DNA of 58,040 bases from contig JAUCBJ010003023.1 in NCBI GenBank assembly GCA_032718475.1, positions 1 through 58,040 on the forward strand, written 5' to 3'. Below are positions 25,201 through 34,200 of the stretch, one piece after another. A program made the position numbers and the translations under genes. This stretch comes from Nemertoderma westbladi (taxonomy: Eukaryota; Xenacoelomorpha; Nemertodermatida; Nemertodermatidae). Under the pieces are notes generated by a model that was not told where the DNA came from, ran no database searches, and saw only the letters and a program-made list of their open reading frames with translations. The stretch's first letter is position 1. Each line of letters begins with the position of its first letter.

Positions 25201-28200
25201 GTATCTTATAATTAAAATGAACTCCTTTTATCTTATCGATATCTACTTTTATTGCTTCTAAAACCTCTATGCAATAGCCAACATATTTTGGTGGATCATT
25301 CGGCTTGGATTTTGGATCAAGCATTACGAAAGGCTCCTCCTTGCAAGCATTAAAATCAAAATAAATTATCAATATATATTCGTGAAACTATATAATTTGC
25401 ACAATCGCGAATTATCAATATATATTCATGAATTATCAGACCGTATCATTTGCACAATTATGATATACTTTTTTTAAGAACCAATAGTAAGTATTACTTT
25501 GTCTCATGCTCAATGGTATATTACATGATTGTAAGGACATGTCTGCACATGACATATCTATCTATGGTAACAAAAGTATTATAGAATTTTATAAAGCCGT
25601 TCTGATTTTAAAACAGAAAATGTTAGGACTATAATATTGTTACCGTAATGAGCAGAGGAGTGTCGCAGTTTCATGTGCTCTTGTTTTATTACATACATAC
25701 CAGAGTAGATTTAGTACAAATTCATATCAATCGGTGTTAAAATAGAAAACTATTTGCTTTGTTTTGTGACTTATTATTTCTATTAAATAATTTAAATATA
25801 AATTAATTAATAAATTAACAATTTAACACTGTAGGTATATATATATATATATATATATTGCTATATATATCGGGCTGTGTATGTACGCCTCGGAATACTG
25901 AGTAAGCTTTTGTATAGACCAATACCATATCATGACTATACAATGACATAACGCAAATGGTTAAGTACAACAGAATGGAGAGCATCCCCCAATCAAAAAG
26001 TAATAGACTAAAGCCCAGTTCACTGATACACTTTCAGTTACAGCGTGTTAACAGCACTGAGAGTGTGTGATGTCATCACCCCCAAACTGCCACTGCAAAG
26101 TGTATCTGTGAACCGAGCTTCTTTCCTTCATACTACTCCAAATTATTATAATTATTATTGGTATTTAGTGGTTTATGTTATTCCAATTTTGTGGGGAACA
26201 GCTAAGCAAAATCGGTATTGATGTCCAGATGGGATCGAAAATGTGAGCTCCAAGCATCGAACCTGAAGGTCACCAGTTTGATCCAATGTGGAAACCAAAG
26301 CCGACTTAGCTAAATTGTTCCAAACGAAAATTACTCGAAAGCTTCACCCTCTCGGTGATCATCTCACATATTGCCTGAGAAAATGTAATGTGAAAAATAA
26401 ACACCTTTAAAATTTTTAAAATTTTAAATAGCAACTAACAGCTGTTATTACTTTCTTGTTAGATACGCATCACTTACCAATGTTGTAACCACTTTCAACT
26501 CTCGCCCTTCCAACCCTTTTGTCTTATCTTCAAACAACATGGATGTCAGATTAAAATTCATATCTCGTACTTTTGGATGGGATAACCAAGTTCCAACCTT
26601 AAATACAAAATTATAACAGTTTAATATAATTTACTGATGTAGGGAGAAGTGATTATTAATTTTTTAATTTGAATTAATAGGCCTAATCTATGAAAAAATT
26701 AATTAAACAATATGAATAATAATGATAACAACAAAATATTATATATACAATAATAACTATACTAGATATGACGTACATCAATCAGCCTTAATACTGGTTT
26801 CTAATTATAATGTATTTTGTACTTATAAGGTTTCCATTATAATGTACGAAATTAATAATATAAATAAAAATACTGTAGAAATGGAAACCATATACCTTAT
26901 TCCACAAAGTTGCATTTGCTTCTTTGTTGTACTTCGTGCAAAGTAGATCAATAGATGTAGACAACCGATAGCCTTCTCCATCTTCAGTAAATTTTAATTG
27001 TCCTGTTCGACCACTGATTGTCAAATTCTAACAATATAACATTTATATAGATTGAGATATATAAACTTATGACCTGAGAAATGTTGAATGCATCAATGTC
27101 GAAAGGAGTCAAGATATTAATTCACTTTTGTAATATTCACTGCCACCACTACTGGTAGTACTGATAATGGCTAATGATTATTATAAATTTGATAAAAAAA
27201 ATCGCATCCATGAAGGCAAAGCATTAATCTATTAGTTTGTCACTGTTTGTATATTTAGCCATATGGATGTTACCTTTATCATACTGTCTCTGAGTATCGT
27301 TCGAACATTTCCAAATTCTTCAACAATATCAGCACTGTAGTGCAGGCAGTTCTCAATTGGTTTGACATTGTCCCAGTTTAGTGGCCTTCTATAATTTTGA
27401 ATTGCTGATGCTATAATTAGAATGCTGTCGTAGATATGATCATAAATTTCATCCTAGAAGCAATAGTTTAAAAACATGACTTTAAGAACAGACTGCGAAA
27501 ACATATATATAAGGTGAAAAATAATTATTAATAAATAAAATAGTGCTTCATTTCCAGGTGTACCTGATATATAAAGATCACCCATGGTGGTGAACAGGCA
27601 TTCCTTGACTTAAAGAGCCAAAAGATTCTCCCATTCATTTCCAGAGCAAGACATCTTTGTCAGAAAGCCTTCAATAAATACCTTCACGAGTTGATTTGAT
27701 TTGTTCTTCTTTGTTCTTATCCAGGCAAACGCTGCAGCATCAGAATTTCGTTACTTTTAGGATGAAAAACATTCCATACCAAACAGCAAATAAATATTAT
27801 TTAATAATGCGACTTACCTTCTCCCCATAACGTTGCATTGTGCCTGATCCTTCTTTAGATGCGGTTCCATTTGTACCATCTTCTGATTTGTTAATAAGTA
27901 GACCATGTGGAACAATCCAACCATTTGTATAGGAGCTCTCTTTCCTGGATCGTGCAATTGCCGCTATACCCGTGCTATTTTGAATATTTTGCAAGCTGGA
28001 TAGGCTGTGTTCTGGATTGGCTAGGATCCAACGATTTCCAGAACCAGTTAGCCCCATAATCTTTGCCTAATTTTAACAATAATTATTATACAGTAATATT
28101 TGGATTGTACTGTCATAAGGATTACACTGGGGAAAAAAAAGAAATAAACTGCAAAGAAAGAGAAAAAGATGACTGAAGAAAAAAGAGCTAGAAAAATAAG

Positions 28201-31200
28201 TATATACCAATGGAATGGGAAATGAAATTAATTGAATGTCTACATGTATCTGAATGTCATATAATATGCTAATAATGGGCTAAATATTTGTGCTATGACT
28301 AGCCTATGGACATGCTGTATTGTCACACTGCCATATAAACTATTTTCAACCGACCATATAACCACCATATATATAGTTCTACATAATATATGTGTCCTAT
28401 GGAGTCATACTGAAATAGTTACTTGGTATTCAACAAAATTGACTCAAATCCTATTACCCATGAATTTCGCGAGATTATCCAGATCTCAAAGACTAGTACC
28501 CTGTAGTGGGTGTCTCAAGAAGTCATGGTTGTCCATCGTGCTTATTTTCGCCATGCGCTAAACCAGAAGATCCTGCTTGGTTTCCACGGAGAAACAATGC
28601 ACTGCAAAGCGGAGCTCCATCCAAGTATCAAGCTAGGGGCAACTAATGAGACCCTTCCCATGATGTATATAGTCTGGTTGGAGATGTGTTCATTGTACTT
28701 GACAAAATAAAGAAGGCGTAGCATTATTGTGAATGTGCCATTAAGAGATTATAATTTATTATTGGTGTTATAGGCGAATGATTGGTTTCATATCATTATA
28801 ACTTTTTGTTGGGCACAGCTTTTTGCATAGTCGGAAATGACTGACATGGCAATGAGTCAGCATTGGTAAATTGCGGACATACAGTACAAGGTATCAATCA
28901 GATAGTATTTCCAGGTCTATATTTTACCTGAGCCACTAGCTGAATGGTTAGAGCGTCAGACTTCCAACCCGGAGGTCACCATAGTTCGATCCCACCTGGA
29001 CGTCATTGCCGACTTTGCAAAAAGCTGTGCCCAACAAAAAGTTATAATAGAGATTAGTTGTCCTCAGCAATTGGAGATGTTAGTACTGGTTCTACTGCTG
29101 TGGTTCTCTAAAGAAACGGACCTTGAGATTCCGTTTTACTCTATGGGTGACTTTCCAATCCTGTACAGACCATTTAATGCATGCCCACGCTGCCTGCTAC
29201 CTTACTTATCCAAAGATCTCGTCCACCTTGCTTCCAGATACAAGAGTGCACTGCACAATCATACAAACATAGGTCAACACAATACTATCAACAATCCTTC
29301 AAGGGCTTCATTACTCCCTGGAAAATGTCAAATGACGAGATTTCGAATGCCAAGGTATGAATACTGTAAAATATCAGCTGAAAATCACTTCGTGCAGGTA
29401 TATGTTCTACCTACGACGTTATATAATATTTCCATTTTCGAACTCATTGATCGTTTAATCTATGAAATACTAATGTAGTACCGGGTGTACACGCACAAAC
29501 TTGGGTAAACAGAAGACTGTCAAGCATAAAGGCTTCACCACTGCCTGTAAAATGTCAGATGGTGAGAATCCAAATGCCACGTTACAGCTACAATCAAATA
29601 TAAATCCGAAAGCATATTGTTACTATAAAAATATCAGATAGAAAACGTTCAACTGTCAGATAGCAGATCGCAACTGCACTTGATCCAAGTCAAAGCACTG
29701 ATTTGTACTGAACTACAGCATGAGAGTGCTAGTAGGCCTACTGCTGTATAGCGAATATTGGACTCTCTAAACGAATTAGAGCTCAGTAGGACTCTGCGCT
29801 CTGCAGCACAGAGACCCTCAGTGGTCACGCACATTACCGGTACTTCATTTTTCATTCAATGATCATTGTTACTTGATTGTTGGAGCTGGGTCTTACCAAA
29901 GTCTGAAAATTTTAAATTTGAATTTGAAATTCGAATTCAATTGGTTTTGACAACTTACCATTTTTATAACTTCTTCAGTATTTTCTTCATTTCCTAATAG
30001 TATAAATTTTAATCCAATATTACTATTAGAGTTACTTCTTTTCAACAAATTCTCCAATTGCCATCTGTGGGATTAAACAGATATATCGTATTATTTCAGG
30101 TTGAATTATTACTTTGCTTAAACACTGGCTATATATGTTATAATTTGTAACGAAATGTAACAACTGTTATTTATGCAGTACTCATAGTACTTACTGAAGA
30201 TTTTTAAATTCACTATCTAATGTTTTATTCATAAATATTCTCAAATGATTGCATTTCACTGGCCCACCGTCTTCAAAAGATATAGCATTCTCCAGAGTTT
30301 CTTTCATTTCTCTGACTCTTTGGTAGCCTGGAAATAGTTGATCAACATTAATGGTTGAGTTCAGAGTAACAATAAAAACTTATATGACAGGAATGATAGC
30401 TACAATAGCATTCTACAAGTATTCCGGGTTGCTCCATGATAATTCTACATAACTGTTAAATTAATATTAAAAATATAAATTTTACAAATATTGGTACGTT
30501 GCTTAACTATGAAACAGGAGATATATCATTCGCATTGGTCTGGTGTACTGGTTCCTATTGACGACTGATGTCAAGCAACGTTCACAGCATTTATAACTGA
30601 TATAACTGATGTATATATATATATCATATATCTGATGTTAATATAACTGTCCATTTGACCATCACAGCATATTGCCTTGCATCATGAAATTTTCACAATT
30701 TGTTCTGTATGAAATTTATAGGTCAATAGTTTTGTTGAATATTGTACTACCATACATGGATAAGATATTATTAAAATATAATTTCATTAATATTATATTA
30801 ATTGTATTAATATCACTTGAACTTACTTATAGTATCGTCGTAAAGGATCGTAATATCTTTCCAAAATAAATTCTTTACTATCCCTTCAAGAACATTGTCT
30901 ACATGTCTTGAGTTTATACTCAAAGAGAACAGATAATCGGTGTCTCTCATTAAACTGCATTTAGTCCTTGGGAGTACAATGTGTGGAATCTGAAACTCTT
31001 CGCTTAGTGATTGCAGAGTGAGTGAGGTTGAACATGTTGATGACGATATAAGAACAGCGGCCTTATTGGCTAACATTGCGCAAGCTATAACACAATGAAA
31101 GTTGTAATATGATAATAATTCATGGGGTATGAATTCGCAAAATATGCGGAAATAATGCCAAATATTTAGGGTACTTAGAAGTAACAAATATTTGTAAAAT

Positions 31201-34200
31201 AAATTGTAGTCATTGTGATTTTAGGATCTGATTTTAGGCCTATCATCTGAAGGAAACACTGGTCTCTTCGATTCTTTCCTCGAGAGAGTCAGACAAGGAA
31301 ATGAAATACATTGTATAATATATCTTCTTCATCCTGGAACTTATTATTTTTATATAATACTGACATAACGGCTAAGGCCGTCAAATTACCAACAGTCATA
31401 CACACGTTATGGTTATGACCAGTTAAACATCGATTACAATGAGTGTGAGATTATATATATGACACAGCAATAATATAAAAATAGTCACCCAGAAAGAATT
31501 GGATGTAGGACAATTCGGTCCCGGACAATTCGGTCCCGGACAATTCGGTCCCGGACAATTCGGTCCGGACAATTCGGTCCCGGACAATTCGGTCCCGGAC
31601 AATTCGGTCCCAAAACACTAAATAAATGGGACCGAATTGTCCGGGACCGAATTGTCCGGGACCGAATTGTCCTAGGACCGAATTGTCCTAGGACCGAATT
31701 GTCCGGGACCAAATTGTCCGGGACCGAATTGTCCGGTTCCTGATAGCAACTTTTTAGTGCTTTTTTGATATTCGTGAATGTTCTAGAACATTAGTAGAGA
31801 TATTTGTTATGGTAGCTAGTGTTATTTACTTGCTAGAACTTTTTGAAATTTTAAAAATACTGTATTTTTTTTTATTTTTGTTATTGGTAGTGTTCGAGAA
31901 CATTATTATATATTATTTATTAAGGTGTAGCTAGTGTTTTTTTTACTAGCTAGCAATTCTTTGAAATTATAAAAATACCTGTGAAAACATTGATATTTCA
32001 GAATTAGGCCTAAACTGTTGCTGATTATATTAATTACCAACAATATTGATGATAAAATTATAACAGTCCCTGAATGAGATCCAGCTATTATCTAGGATAA
32101 TAATTTAGGCTTGTTAACCAACCAACAACACATACAGTATACTTACGCAATATATTAAAAAAATCAGCTTTAAGCATTTTAAATACATACTATTACTAGC
32201 TAGTAAATAATTAACAAGCTCCATAAAAACACCTAGCTACCATAAATAATAATGTTAACAAAAAAAAAGTAAATTTTTTTTATTTAAAAAAAAATACTAG
32301 CTAGCAAAAAAAACACTAGCTACCATATAATAATATATATTAAGGTTCTAGATCATTCACCATTATATAGTACCAATTAAATTTGGTCCCGGACAATTCG
32401 GTCCCAGACAATTCGGTCCCGGACAATTCGGTCCCATTAATATGCATGTTTTGGGACCGAATTGTCCTAGTCAGTATCCGGACAATTCGGTCCCAGACAA
32501 TTCGGTCCCGGACAATTCGGTCCCGGACAATTCGGTCCCGGACAATTCGGTCCCAAAACATAAAATTAATGGGACCGAATTGTCCGGGACCGAATTGTCC
32601 GGACCGAATTGTCCGGGACCGAATTGTCCTGCTTCCGAAAGAATTGGTTAATATTAACCAATTCTTTAGCATACTTTCATTAAAGAAGTATGCTTTTTTA
32701 TACTGTCGGACTTATATAACTTCAAAACAGCTGTACTGCTGTACATAATATTACTAAATACCTTTAATTTAATTCTAACAAAAATTATATTGTGCTGCAA
32801 CTAATAATGCTTTAATATAATAGGGTTGGTGCGGGAAAAACAATTAAATAAGGGGGAACAAGATGCTCTGAAACAAGTGGTGGTGGCGGGGTGTTTTTTT
32901 TGTAAAAACACGAGGAAACGGTCTCTTATAATTTCTTATCTTGGTTTCTATGGATAGAGATTTTCGATCGATTCAAATACATATTAAATATATAAGCCTA
33001 TTACAGTATCTGAGTATTGCAGCTTTACTTCATTAAGTTGGGTTTACCGGCAACATTTTTAATATGCAAGTGTAGCCTACTGACAATTATTACTGTATTA
33101 TAGTACCAGCTGACCGGTATTAAAAGTTTAATGTTATTTTAAATCTAATAATCTGTAGGCCTTACCGTCAGACAATACTCAAACAGCTTGGAATGCAGTA
33201 TTGCTGATGGAAATACTGCTGGAAACAACATTATATAATACATATATATTATAAATAATATACAAAAGACGCACAAGACTCTCCGCTTTCAATTAATATA
33301 AGCCACGTGTCAAATGATTGGGATTTAATATGTATTTGAATCGATCGAAAATCTCTATCCATAGAAAATCCATAAAAAATCCATAAAAAATTATCAGAGC
33401 ACTGCGTAATGACGTCAAATATGTAGCATCCAATCACAGCCGATTTTCAAAATTGGCTTTCCGCGCGCTTACTTAAACCCGCCATTTAGACCGCTTCCTC
33501 GTGTTTTTAGACAAAACACAACCCGCCACTAGATTCAGAGCACCTTGTTACCCTTTATTCGATTGTTTCTAGCCCAGCAATTGGTTCGCGCACCAACTCT
33601 ATTGAGATATATTGTTGGAAACATGACAGTTCCTAAGCTATTAACTTTATTGTATCCCATGGTAATAGTAACGAAGAGATCAATGAAGTAGTTGATGATT
33701 CTTATAAGGATTATTAACTTACTAAATAAATTGTGTTGTTTGTAGTCAGTCATGTGCATCCATGTGCGTCCATGCAACGTACCTGATTTCATAACTACGA
33801 ATGGTTCAACAGCTTCATGAATTTTTATCGTTGTACTTAAATGAACCTTTATAGTATTTTCAAATTCTTTGTTTATATCATCTCGAATTTGTTCTATTAT
33901 CTTGTGATCCATTGCTACATCCTCTAACAATATTCCTGAAAGAAAGATAATTATTATTCATAAAGAACTTAATATTTTCATGATAATCCACTCCATAACG
34001 AAAAAATTATTCATCCGTCCTGGTAGCTCATATCTTTGGACACACACACTCGGCTGTTGGTAACTGGAAGTTTGAAACCTAAGTACCATGTTCGAGCCCC
34101 AATAGGGTCGGTTGATATTTTTCGCTATGGAGAGCATTATCATAACATAATATAAATTTAATTCGCCGTCACCCCACCCAACAACAATTCAATTACTGAA

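Noticed and set aside
28921-28995. A genuine tRNA gene
   Set aside because: A- and B-box words are present, but acceptor-stem pairing is poor and a SINE-type 3' extension with other copies follows.
29071-29478. 135-codon plus-strand frame
   Set aside because: Starts in a SINE tail, no family similarity, in a receptor intron.
33535-33782. Extension of iGluR exon 2 through the open frame
   Set aside because: A good CAG|GTACGT donor at 33782 and correct phase with exon 3; the residues after it have no iGluR similarity.
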